A stretch of DNA of 64,000 nt from an uncultured Maribacter sp. (lineage in GTDB: Bacteria > Bacteroidota > Bacteroidia > Flavobacteriales > Flavobacteriaceae), in assembly GCA_947493885.1 (NCBI GenBank), contig CANLTE010000008.1, positions 41,803-105,802 of the forward strand, given 5' to 3'. Of this stretch, positions 55,701 to 64,000 are shown piece after piece. The translations under genes were made by a program, and so were the position numbers. The notes beneath the pieces are model-generated. The model worked only from the letters and a program-made list of their open reading frames with translations. It was not told the DNA's origin and ran no database searches. Each line of letters opens with the position of its first letter. The stretch's first letter is position 1.

Positions 55701-58700
55701 ACATATGCTATATGGGAATATGTAGATGATACTGGAACTACAATCATATCGTATCCAACTATTAACGATATTCCTCCTTCAGAATTTCAAACCAGTGTTA
55801 TTTTTGATATTCTAGAACCTGGTGATTATACGTTTGTAGTGATAGATAGAAATAGTTGTAGCGCTATTTCAAATACAGTATCTATTGAATTTCAACCCGC
55901 TGCAGAGTTTAATCCAATTGCTATTACAGATATCCAATGTTTTGGAGACTCTACAGGGGAAATTCAATTTAACCTTATAGATTCTAATGGTTATCAACTT
56001 ACATTCTACATTTTTGATGCCACAGGCTTTAATGAAAACAACTATAATTTAGCAAATGCTCTAGACACTAATCCAACAGGCTATTTTCCTGGATTAGTAG
56101 CTGGCGATTATGCCATTGTAATTAACCAAAGAAAAGGCAGTTCTTCTTGCGACTATTTTGAATATTATTCTATTTCTACTCCTAGTACTGCTTTAAGTGC
56201 AGATTCATCCCTTATTAATGATTATACTTGTACACAAGACGGAATCATAGAAGCTCAAAATGTAACTGGTGGTACTGCTCCATATGAATATAGTATTGAT
56301 GGCGTAAATTTTATTTCAGATGCAACTCCAAATGCGCATAGGTTTGAGAACTTAACAAATGGCACTTATATTATTACAGTAAGAGATGCCAATGGTTGTT
56401 TGTTCCCAACGGACGCTATAACTTTAGATCCTCTAAATGAACCTAATGATTTAACTTTTACTGCAACAGCTCCTAATTGCCCAGCACAAACATCTAATGT
56501 AACAGTATCTGTAGTAAACGGTAATACTCCTTTTGTTTTTGATATTATTGCACCATCAAACATTACAGCTACTTCCATTTCTGGTTCTACAGCAAATTTT
56601 GACAATCTTGCTCCAGACACCTATACTTTTAGAGTTACCGATAACAAAGGATGTGAGTATACTGAAAATTATACAATAAACCCTGTAACTCCAATAGATG
56701 CTACTGGTACATTGGTCACTAATGTTTCTTGTGTTGGTGCTACTGATGGGGCTGTAGATTTTACAGTAAACGGATTTACCACTACATATGCTTATAGTAT
56801 AAACGGTGCAACTGCTATTACAGGACAATCAGCTAATACTATTAATCATACAGGGCTTGCTGCAGGTGATTATACCATTGTTGTTACGGACGAAACTACA
56901 AACTGTACAGACACTAGTACTATTACGGTTAACCAACCAACAACTGCTTTAGCTATTGACAGTATTGTACCAACAGATCCAACATGTATTGGTGCAGGTG
57001 CCGTTACTATTGAAGTTTCTGGTGGATGGACAGGCTATACCTATGAAATTATAGACCCTAGTTCAGTCTCTACTACAAATACAACAGGAACTTTTACAGG
57101 AATTTCAGATACCTCTGCAGCATATACGGTAAATGTTACCGATGCTAATGGATGTATTGTAACTGGAAACTTTACCCTAAACCCAACGGTAGCTCCTGTT
57201 TTAGAAGTAACCGCAAATAGCTTATGTTATGATAGTACTACAGGATTAGTTTTAACTGCCAATGTTACTTCTGGCGGAGTAGCACCATTCCAGTATCGTT
57301 TAATAGGAGGAGCTTACCAAAATGAAACTGATTTTACAGGATTAATCCCTGGAAGTTATACTGTAGAAGTAATTGATAGTAAAAACTGTACCGCTACTGC
57401 AAGTATTGATGTTTTTCCAACATTAACTGCCAGCGCTGCATTAATAAAAGATTTAGATTGTTCCGCAACACCAGATGCTGAAATTAGCATTACGATGTCC
57501 GGCGGAAATCCAACATTTAATTTCGAAGTGCTTAGAGATGGTACTTCTATACAAGCAAGTACTGCAGTACCTAGTATTCCTTTTTCGTATTTCACTACTA
57601 CTGCTGGTACTTATGAATTTATTATTACAGATACTGAAAGTTGTACGGTTACTACCAATCAAGTTATTGTTACAGCAAACAACCCTCCAACAGTAGTTGA
57701 AGTTATTACAAATCCTCTTTGTAATACTAGTGCAGATGGCGTTGCTGAATTACAAATCTCAGGTGGTCTAGCTCCGTATCAAATTGTTTTTAATGGTAGT
57801 ACCCCTTCAACTCAAACTACCTATGCAGGTTTAACAGCTGGAACATATAACTATACCATAACAGACGCTAAAGGTTGTGTAACAACAGATAGTGTTACCC
57901 TTACTGCTCCAACAGTAATAGCTCCTGGAACAATAAATATAGTTCAAGATTATCGTTGTGATAACACTTCTGCTACAATTCAAGTTACTGGATATTCTGG
58001 AGGAACTCCTGGTTATACCTTTAGTTTAGATGGGGTTAATTTCCAAGGGTTAGATACATTTAGTACTGGAATTACAGCAGGGTCTTATACCATAACTGTT
58101 AGAGATGTTAATGGGTGTACTGAAGATACTCCAGCAATTGTAATTGATCCATTAAACGAACCTACAGATTTAACTTTTACTGCAACAGCTCCTAATTGCC
58201 CAGCACAAACATCTGATGTAACGGTAAACGTTACCAATGGAAATGCTCCTTTTACTTATGAAATTATTGCCCCTGCAGCAGCAACTACAAATACTTCTGG
58301 AATAACCTCTGGTATATTTACAGCTCTTGCTCCAGATACCTACACCTTTAGAGTTACCGATAACAAAGGATGTGAGTATACTGAAAATTATACAATAAAC
58401 CCTGTAACTCCAATAGATGCTACTGGTACATTGGTCACTAATGTTTCTTGTGTTGGTGCTACTGATGGGGCTGTAGATTTTACAGTAAACGGATTTACCA
58501 CTACATATGCTTATAGTATAAACGGTGCAACTGCTATTACAGGACAATCAGCTAATACTATTAATCATACAGGGCTTGCTGCAGGTGATTATACCATTGT
58601 TGTTACGGACGAAACTACAAACTGTACAGACACTAGTACTATTACGGTTAACCAACCAACAACTGCTTTAGCTATTGACAGTATTGTACCAACAGATCCA

Positions 58701-61700
58701 ACATGTATTGGTGCAGGTGCCGTTACTATTGAAGTTTCTGGTGGATGGACAGGCTATACCTATGAAATTATAGACCCTAGTTCAGTCTCTACTACAAATA
58801 CAACAGGAACTTTTACAGGAATTTCAGATACCTCTGCAGCATATACGGTAAATGTTACCGATGCTAATGGATGTATTGTAACTGGAAACTTTACCCTAAA
58901 CCCAACGGTAGCTCCTGTTTTAGAAGTAACCGCAAATAGCTTATGTTATGATAGTACTACAGGATTAGTTTTAACTGCCAATGTTACTTCTGGCGGAGTA
59001 GCACCATTCCAGTATCGTTTAATAGGAGGAGCTTACCAAAATGAAACTGATTTTACAGGATTAATCCCTGGAAGTTATACTGTAGAAGTAATTGATAGTA
59101 AAAACTGTACCGCTACTGCAAGTATTGATGTTTTTCCAACATTAACTGCCAGCGCTGCATTAATAAAAGATTTAGATTGTTCCGCAACACCAGATGCTGA
59201 AATTAGCATTACGATGTCCGGCGGAAATCCAACATTTAATTTCGAAGTGCTTAGAGATGGTACTTCTATACAAGCAAGTACTGCAGTACCTAGTATTCCT
59301 TTTTCGTATTTCACTACTACTGCTGGTACTTATGAATTTATTATTACAGATACTGAAAGTTGTACGGTTACTACCAATCAAGTTATTGTTACAGCAAACA
59401 ACCCTCCAACAGTAGTTGAAGTTATTACAAATCCTCTTTGTAATACTAGTGCAGATGGCGTTGCTGAATTACAAATCTCAGGTGGTCTAGCTCCGTATCA
59501 AATTGTTTTTAATGGTAGTACCCCTTCAACTCAAACTACCTATGCAGGTTTAACAGCTGGAACATATAACTATACCATAACAGACGCTAAAGGTTGTGTA
59601 ACAACAGATAGTGTTACCCTTACTGCTCCAACAGTAATAGCTCCTGGAACAATAAATATAGTTCAAGATTATCGTTGTGATAACACTTCTGCTACAATTC
59701 AAGTTACTGGATATTCTGGAGGAACTCCTGGTTATACCTTTAGTTTAGATGGGGTTAATTTCCAAGGGTTAGATACATTTAGTACTGGAATTACAGCAGG
59801 GTCTTATACCATAACTGTTAGAGATGTTAATGGGTGTACTGAAGATACTCCAGCAATTGTAATTGATCCATTAAACGAACCTACAGATTTAACTTTTACT
59901 GCAACAGCTCCTAATTGCCCAGCACAAACATCTGATGTAACGGTAAACGTTACCAATGGAAATGCTCCTTTTACTTATGAAATTATTGCCCCTGCAGCAG
60001 CAACTACAAATACTTCTGGAATAACCTCTGGTATATTTACAGCTCTTGCTCCAGATACCTACACCTTTAGAGTTACTGACAATAAAGGGTGCCAAATAGA
60101 AGAAAATTATACTGTGGTAGATATTCCACGAGTAGCTGCAATTTCGCAATTGACTAATAACGTAAGTTGTTTAGGTGCTACTGATGGTGCATTTACTTTT
60201 ACAGTAAGTGATTTTGCTACTACTTATAGTTATACTGTAGAAAATAGCGCTACTACAGTAGTACAATCGCAAAATAACATAAACCTTACAACTGCAATAG
60301 CTGTTAGCGGATTTGCAGCGGATACCTATACGGTTACAATAACAGACGATACAACAAATTGTACAGCAACAACTAGTATGGTAATTAATAATCCGCCAGC
60401 TGCGTTAGACTTTACATTTACCAACACACCTGTTACTTGTATAGAAAATAGTACTATAACAGTTACTGCAACTGATGGATGGGGTAGTTATGAATACCAA
60501 TTAGAGAATACTGTTGGTCCTGCTATAGTTTATGCATACCAAAGTACTAATGTATTTACAAATGTAGCTGCAGGTACTTACACTATTTATGTAAGAGATG
60601 CTGGTGGTTGTATTGTAGATAAATCAATAACATTAGACCCCGCAGAAACGCCAACAATTGCATTAGATCTTACATCAGATTTTTGTTATGATGGAACTGA
60701 TCAGGCTTCATTGGTAATTAATATTACAGATGGTGTTGCTCCTTTTACCTATAGTATTAATGGAGGCGGACAAACGGCTGCCGTTGGTAATCCATTTACA
60801 ATAACAAACTTAACCCCTGAAACTTATAATATTCAGGTAACCGATGCTTATGGATGTATTTCTAACATTCTTTCAGAAACTATTGAACCTCAATTAACAG
60901 CAAATGCAGTATTAACACAAGATCTTTTATGTACAGGTAATGCAGTAATAGACGTTACTATAAATGAAGGCTATACTCCGTACGCAACATATCAAGTACA
61001 ATTTAATGGCGGTGGGTATGGTGCCACTACAGCAATTGTTGGTAATACATTTACTTATAACGGAGCCGCTACAGATGGTACTTATCAGTTCTTAATAACA
61101 GACGCTAATAATTGTACTGTAGAAACTAATGAAGTTATTATTACTCCAACTGTAACTCCACAAGCAACACCCGTTGTTACTAATGTGGCTTGTTTTGGAG
61201 GAACAGATGGCTCGGTATTTATAGATATAGATACTAATTTTGGTATAGCTCCATATATCATTAGCTTTAATGGAAGTGCTTTTACTTCAACAACAACGTA
61301 TTCTGGTTTAGCAGCAAATGTTGCTGGTTATCCTTTTATAGTAAGAGATGCTAGAGGCTGTGAATTCTCTGGTAATGCTGTGGTGAATGAGCCATTACAA
61401 ATCTTGTCAAACATGGTAGCTCGTGATGTTACCTGTAACCCAGGTGTTGGGAATAATTTAGGAGGAATTGATGTTACTATAACACAAGGCGGATTTACTA
61501 ATTTTACTTATACATTATATGACAGCGCAAATAACATAGTTGCATTAGCCAGCGGAGATCCTAATCCCGCAACTACTGCAAGTACCACTCATTCTTTTAA
61601 CGGTGTCGATTTTGGTGATTACTACGTAAGAATTGTAGATGCTAACGGTTGCGAAAGTGATTTGGGTTCAGTACGTGTACTTTCAAACCCTTATTTAAAC

Positions 61701-64000
61701 CTAACTGCCAATATTCCACCACCAGATTGCCCAACAGGAGGAACTGCAGAAATCACTGCTTCTAGTGGATCTGGAGATTACAGTTTTCAAATATATGGGA
61801 TTGGTACTACTCCTACCACAGAAGTAGCAGGAGGTCCTGGTGAAGAAATAGCAACTTTTACAGGGTTAAATCCTGGACAAACATATATTATTGAGGCTAT
61901 AGACAATATTAACCTTTGTACCAGTTACCAAGAGGTTACTATACCTTCTTTGTCAACAATTACAGCTGTAATTGATAATACTACAAATATTTCATGTGCA
62001 ACAGCAGATGATGGAACAGTAACCTTTACCGTTGATAATTATGACCCTGCTATAGCAAGTATTAATTATTCTATTCTAAATGCGCTTACTAACACTCCAG
62101 TAGTAGGAACTGGTACTTATGCTGGTACTATTGGACCTGGACCTCTTGGGGGACCACAAAGCTTAACAGTAACAGATTTACCTCCTGGGGATTACATACT
62201 TTTTGTGGAAGAAGCTGCATTACCTTCATGTAGTAATACAGAACCTTTTAGAATAACAGAACCTACACCAGTAGCGTTAAATCTAATAAGCCAAGTTGCT
62301 GCAAATTGTGTAGATAATGCGGAAGTTACAGTTAGAGCTAATGGTGGATCAGGATCCTATAATTATGCATATGTAATTGACGGAGCGCCTGCTCCAGTAA
62401 CATTTACAGAAGGACCAACTTTTACCCTTGACCCAGCAGTAAGTTTGGTATGGGATGTATATGCACAAGATACTAATGGATGTGTTTCCCCCTTAATAGA
62501 TGTTACCATTACCGAAGATCCAACACCAGCAATTAGCGTTGCTATTAATGATCAATGTAGTTCCATTGAAGGTGCTTATTCTGTAGATATTACTTTAGAT
62601 GCCATTGGGATTGTACCACATACTATTAGTGTTGATGGTGGTGCACCACAAGCAAGTACATTATCTATTATTGGCGACGTAATGACGGTTACCAACTTAA
62701 GTTCTGGTGCACATACATTTACCATTTCTGATGTAAACGGATGTACTGAAACTGAAAATATTACTATATATCCTCCTTTAAATCTAGTAGCTAACATATC
62801 TGCTTCTGATAACTGCGATCCAGCAGATACTGGAGAAGTTACGGTTACCGCTAGTGGTGGATCAGGAAATTATAGTTATACACAAATAACTCCTGCTGGA
62901 CCAACTCTTGCATCAGGTATATTTACAGGACTTACGCATTCTATTGCATATACTTTTGAAGTAGAGGATACTACAACAAATTGTACAACACCAGTTACCA
63001 TTACTTTGCCAGCACCAGCTGATCCTACATTTACTTTAACTGCTACAGATGAAAGTTGTAATACAGCAAATGATGGTACAATAACCGTAAATTTAAACCC
63101 TGGTAATATAGATGTTGCATATGTGTATAGTTTAGATGGTGGAACCACAACACAAGCTACTAATGTATTCACAGGTCTTAACGGAGGCACTTATAACGTA
63201 ACCGTAATCTCAGCTAAAGGTTGTGAAGACACTCAATCTATAGATGTTGATGAACCTACATTATTAGAAATTACCGCATCGGCATCCGCATTTAGTTGTA
63301 GTGATAATACAAGCACAATTACAGTAACTATAGATAATGATATACTAGGAAACCCATCTGGTACTAGTCCTTATGCATATAGTTTTGATGGCGGTACAAA
63401 TTACCAACCAACAAATACTTACGAAGTACCTTTTGGTTCTCCAGATGTAACTGTTGTTGTAAAAGATGCTAATGGATGTACTACTAATGAAATTGTATCC
63501 ATACCAGCTATCCAAGAGGTAACTGCTGGTATTACTCAAAATCAAATTATAGACTGTAACAATGGTCAAGAAATAATTTCAATTTCGGCTTCTAACGGTT
63601 CTGGTACATATACATACACAGAATTACCAAGTGGGAATGTAGTAGCTGATCCTACGAACATTATATTAACAGCTACAGGCACCTATATTTATGAAATTAC
63701 AGATACGGTTACTAATTGTTCCGTTACTGTAGAACATACTATTGCCCCTTATGATTTAATTGAGGCAACTGCAGCACTTGTTAGCGATGCCACTTGTAGC
63801 GATAGTTCTAATGGAGAGATGAGTATTCAAATAAATAATTATACTGGTAATTACTCCTACCAAATATTCGATAACACTGCAACTGCCGTTGGCGGAATTG
63901 TTAACACTGATACTTCTGTTAACCCAAGAACTTTAAATGGTCTTGCTGCAGGAATTTACTATGTAGAAATAACCGCAACAGATTCTCCTTTCTGTGACGA
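52728..64000 (+). CDS. Giant SprB-repeat gliding adhesin, 5' part (continues beyond the window)
   Basis: The ATG at 52728 opens a frame that I followed at several points without a stop to the window end, more than 3,750 codons. A signal peptide (about 1-26, ending GYSQ) is followed by a unique N-terminal domain. A DUF11-like segment spans about 393-500 (LGQTLDYVLSFQNIGNDDADN, in two parts). From about residue 780 SprB repeats of about 80 residues each run to the end, roughly three dozen. Each has an opening Cys, SGGxxPY-type strands, a (G/A)xYxxxVTDxxGC end and two cysteines. SprB is the mobile surface adhesin of gliding flavobacteria, exported by type IX secretion. The sorting domain should lie beyond the window. 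A 573-residue part is tandemly duplicated. Confidence 0.9.
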   Translation, partial: MKLLQNKTNKLLLLIFLTISSLGYSQVKNDFDVRYSADIRGELTFIANNIVNRQVDGHWEGAWEGRGRNRVWNPQATWIPAESPNDPYNETGSSSDYNDDLNMQYIDVDNDNDTFSSSSATLDVPDEGCALVRYAGLYWSAVYVNSDRSNIDNIKFKTPGGAYQDITADEILFDGAGDADFGYYSPYACYKDVTSIITGLSNPDGEYTVANVLASNGSNISGGISGGWTMVIVYENPNLPGSKYITTFDGYAGIASAAPDVDIFVDGFTTLPAPFNVRANIGIAALEGDNRISGDGLSINANGSFTPLSSTVNPATNFFNSNISIDPNIVTTRNPNSDNTLGWDVDLFPVTNVPNNNVIPNDATSATLRLSSTQDKYDVFFTSFDVEIIEPNIVLEKRVNTPGGVDITGQGVNLGQTLDYVLSFQNIGNDDADNYTIRDVLPLNVAPPNGTDFTAADMVLPTGVTYTYDPAIRTVIFTIPNNLVEQGLTTYSIRMRVQVAENCFDFIDACSDLIQNLAYSTYHGVENTALITDDPSVTDFNACGFIVPGATNFLLDDLSDCNFARTVELCGNEAVLDAGNGFDEYIWYLDTNGNNQIDVGIDTLLPSDGDPDNDISTYVVTEIGTYIVDKIVADPCKGFKEVITVASYGEGVIPNPIIEYFNDVNSDTDPSNDLAGEIVECSIDRDLLPKLFLCGIGDTRLLQVNILDAQNIVWQKLVEGSCEGDDPGDDCANKNLTCDWNEVSTGNNYLVNDAGKYRLSVTYQNGCTSRFYFNVFQNTLDLIYNHNDIICTTNGNITITNLGAGYGYQLVDDATSEVIIPFSANNGPNFDFRTGENGAYRVQVTQLDNTGTPIVDGCIFETPVIGIVERDVQYNVSTTASSCTNLGAATIQVTNADAIYNYEIRLDDGSNGGLGTLVDDELAQTNNSFTFSGLNPGNYIAYVTTDDGCSYNEEITIINENNLDLIAQVSQHISCKEGNIQMNSIGGQTPHTYAIWEYVDDTGTTIISYPTINDIPPSEFQTSVIFDILEPGDYTFVVIDRNSCSAISNTVSIEFQPAAEFNPIAITDIQCFGDSTGEIQFNLIDSNGYQLTFYIFDATGFNENNYNLANALDTNPTGYFPGLVAGDYAIVINQRKGSSSCDYFEYYSISTPSTALSADSSLINDYTCTQDGIIEAQNVTGGTAPYEYSIDGVNFISDATPNAHRFENLTNGTYIITVRDANGCLFPTDAITLDPLNEPNDLTFTATAPNCPAQTSNVTVSVVNGNTPFVFDIIAPSNITATSISGSTANFDNLAPDTYTFRVTDNKGCEYTENYTINPVTPIDATGTLVTNVSCVGATDGAVDFTVNGFTTTYAYSINGATAITGQSANTINHTGLAAGDYTIVVTDETTNCTDTSTITVNQPTTALAIDSIVPTDPTCIGAGAVTIEVSGGWTGYTYEIIDPSSVSTTNTTGTFTGISDTSAAYTVNVTDANGCIVTGNFTLNPTVAPVLEVTANSLCYDSTTGLVLTANVTSGGVAPFQYRLIGGAYQNETDFTGLIPGSYTVEVIDSKNCTATASIDVFPTLTASAALIKDLDCSATPDAEISITMSGGNPTFNFEVLRDGTSIQASTAVPSIPFSYFTTTAGTYEFIITDTESCTVTTNQVIVTANNPPTVVEVITNPLCNTSADGVAELQISGGLAPYQIVFNGSTPSTQTTYAGLTAGTYNYTITDAKGCVTTDSVTLTAPTVIAPGTINIVQDYRCDNTSATIQVTGYSGGTPGYTFSLDGVNFQGLDTFSTGITAGSYTITVRDVNGCTEDTPAIVIDPLNEPTDLTFTATAPNCPAQTSDVTVNVTNGNAPFTYEIIAPAAATTNTSGITSGIFTALAPDTYTFRVTDNKGCEYTENYTINPVTPIDATGTLVTNVSCVGATDGAVDFTVNGFTTTYAYSINGATAITGQSANTINHTGLAAGDYTIVVTDETTNCTDTSTITVNQPTTALAIDSIVPTDPTCIGAGAVTIEVSGGWTGYTYEIIDPSSVSTTNTTGTFTGISDTSAAYTVNVTDANGCIVTGNFTLNPTVAPVLEVTANSLCYDSTTGLVLTANVTSGGVAPFQYRLIGGAYQNETDFTGLIPGSYTVEVIDSKNCTATASIDVFPTLTASAALIKDLDCSATPDAEISITMSGGNPTFNFEVLRDGTSIQASTAVPSIPFSYFTTTAGTYEFIITDTESCTVTTNQVIVTANNPPTVVEVITNPLCNTSADGVAELQISGGLAPYQIVFNGSTPSTQTTYAGLTAGTYNYTITDAKGCVTTDSVTLTAPTVIAPGTINIVQDYRCDNTSATIQVTGYSGGTPGYTFSLDGVNFQGLDTFSTGITAGSYTITVRDVNGCTEDTPAIVIDPLNEPTDLTFTATAPNCPAQTSDVTVNVTNGNAPFTYEIIAPAAATTNTSGITSGIFTALAPDTYTFRVTDNKGCQIEENYTVVDIPRVAAISQLTNNVSCLGATDGAFTFTVSDFATTYSYTVENSATTVVQSQNNINLTTAIAVSGFAADTYTVTITDDTTNCTATTSMVINNPPAALDFTFTNTPVTCIENSTITVTATDGWGSYEYQLENTVGPAIVYAYQSTNVFTNVAAGTYTIYVRDAGGCIVDKSITLDPAETPTIALDLTSDFCYDGTDQASLVINITDGVAPFTYSINGGGQTAAVGNPFTITNLTPETYNIQVTDAYGCISNILSETIEPQLTANAVLTQDLLCTGNAVIDVTINEGYTPYATYQVQFNGGGYGATTAIVGNTFTYNGAATDGTYQFLITDANNCTVETNEVIITPTVTPQATPVVTNVACFGGTDGSVFIDIDTNFGIAPYIISFNGSAFTSTTTYSGLAANVAGYPFIVRDARGCEFSGNAVVNEPLQILSNMVARDVTCNPGVGNNLGGIDVTITQGGFTNFTYTLYDSANNIVALASGDPNPATTASTTHSFNGVDFGDYYVRIVDANGCESDLGSVRVLSNPYLNLTANIPPPDCPTGGTAEITASSGSGDYSFQIYGIGTTPTTEVAGGPGEEIATFTGLNPGQTYIIEAIDNINLCTSYQEVTIPSLSTITAVIDNTTNISCATADDGTVTFTVDNYDPAIASINYSILNALTNTPVVGTGTYAGTIGPGPLGGPQSLTVTDLPPGDYILFVEEAALPSCSNTEPFRITEPTPVALNLISQVAANCVDNAEVTVRANGGSGSYNYAYVIDGAPAPVTFTEGPTFTLDPAVSLVWDVYAQDTNGCVSPLIDVTITEDPTPAISVAINDQCSSIEGAYSVDITLDAIGIVPHTISVDGGAPQASTLSIIGDVMTVTNLSSGAHTFTISDVNGCTETENITIYPPLNLVANISASDNCDPADTGEVTVTASGGSGNYSYTQITPAGPTLASGIFTGLTHSIAYTFEVEDTTTNCTTPVTITLPAPADPTFTLTATDESCNTANDGTITVNLNPGNIDVAYVYSLDGGTTTQATNVFTGLNGGTYNVTVISAKGCEDTQSIDVDEPTLLEITASASAFSCSDNTSTITVTIDNDILGNPSGTSPYAYSFDGGTNYQPTNTYEVPFGSPDVTVVVKDANGCTTNEIVSIPAIQEVTAGITQNQIIDCNNGQEIISISASNGSGTYTYTELPSGNVVADPTNIILTATGTYIYEITDTVTNCSVTVEHTIAPYDLIEATAALVSDATCSDSSNGEMSIQINNYTGNYSYQIFDNTATAVGGIVNTDTSVNPRTLNGLAAGIYYVEITATDSPFCD
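56628..58346 (+). repeat. Tandem duplication in the adhesin gene, copy 1
   Basis: 1,719 bp (573 codons, in frame) with seven SprB repeats. I compared it line by line with the next 1,719 bp and saw no base difference. The identity continues about 11 bp into the third position, to 58357. Confidence 0.93.
58347..60065 (+). repeat. Tandem duplication in the adhesin gene, copy 2
   Basis: Identical to copy 1. Identity to copy 1 ends at 60076. The sequence just upstream of copy 1 (about 56442-56627) is a diverged relative of the end of each copy, so the break points lie in homologous repeats. Confidence 0.93.

Noticed and set aside
58170..59415. Several open frames on both strands within the adhesin gene, occurring twice with identical products
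   Set aside because: They lie wholly inside the + strand adhesin frame, their products are Ser/Cys/Ile-rich without family features, and they occur twice only because the DNA is duplicated.
55060..64000. Regularly spaced repeats that could suggest a repeat array such as CRISPR
   Set aside because: The units are about 240 bp, diverged at DNA level, in frame and protein-coding (SprB modules). No short identical repeats with spacers exist.
1..64000. tRNA, rRNA, insertion sequences, prophage and toxin-antitoxin genes
   Set aside because: I looked for cloverleaf-like stretches, rRNA motifs, transposase motifs and terminal inverted repeats and saw none that I could support.

Overview
The window reads as the chromosome of a marine-type member of the Flavobacteriaceae (Bacteroidota). 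The DNA is AT-rich. Several genes have the Bacteroidota -7 promoter element TAnnTTTG. There is a PorP/SprF-type type IX secretion protein, a type-B sorting domain (CHU_C) protein and a giant SprB-repeat gliding adhesin. Lineage-typical families (DUF4837, DUF4175, DUF6909-like, GH3) are also present. I saw no rRNA, tRNA, CRISPR array, phage or insertion sequence.

Region 1 (1-22014) is a surface-polysaccharide locus. On the + strand at the left edge are a cut-off membrane protein, an O-antigen ligase/polymerase-like protein and a GT2 glycosyltransferase. They converge with a very long, tightly packed minus-strand gene run. Read in its own direction, that run starts with an M23 peptidase, a GH3-family protein, a DUF6909-like protein and a Wzz-like chain-length protein. 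It continues with dTDP-rhamnose genes rfbB-rfbA-rfbC-rfbD. A complete nonulosonic (sialic-acid-like, probably legionaminic) acid module follows: LegB, LegC, NeuD-type acetyltransferase, NeuB, NeuC, PtmE-like CBS/nucleotidyltransferase, NeuA, a Gfo/Idh/MocA oxidoreductase and an SDR. The run ends with an Asp-box lipoprotein and a GT-B-like transferase. RfbD is C-terminally truncated exactly where the nonulosonate module begins, which looks like an exchange junction.

Region 2 (22179-47750) is mostly core genome. It holds tatA, an OmpA-family protein with an N-terminal SPOR-like module, and two unlisted tandem 56-residue membrane proteins. DUF4837, a LysM lytic transglycosylase, pgk and the DNA polymerase III delta' subunit follow. 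Next are a DoxX-like protein, a duplicated-domain lipoprotein, OmpH/Skp and a methyltransferase. Then come mnmG, ybeY, DUF4175, gltX, an SPFH protein, DUF1272, a GNAT enzyme, a D15/Omp85-like barrel and glnS. Two perfect parS-like palindromes bracket the mnmG segment, and one of them encodes the last residues of YbeY.

Region 3 (47980-64000) is a gliding/type IX secretion locus. It contains an Ig-repeat CHU_C protein, a PorP/SprF protein with a long C-terminal extension carrying two SPOR-like modules, and a SprB-like adhesin. The adhesin gene starts at 52728 and is still open at the window end (more than 3,750 codons). It contains an in-frame tandem duplication of 1,719 bp (573 residues, seven SprB repeats) with no base difference between copies.
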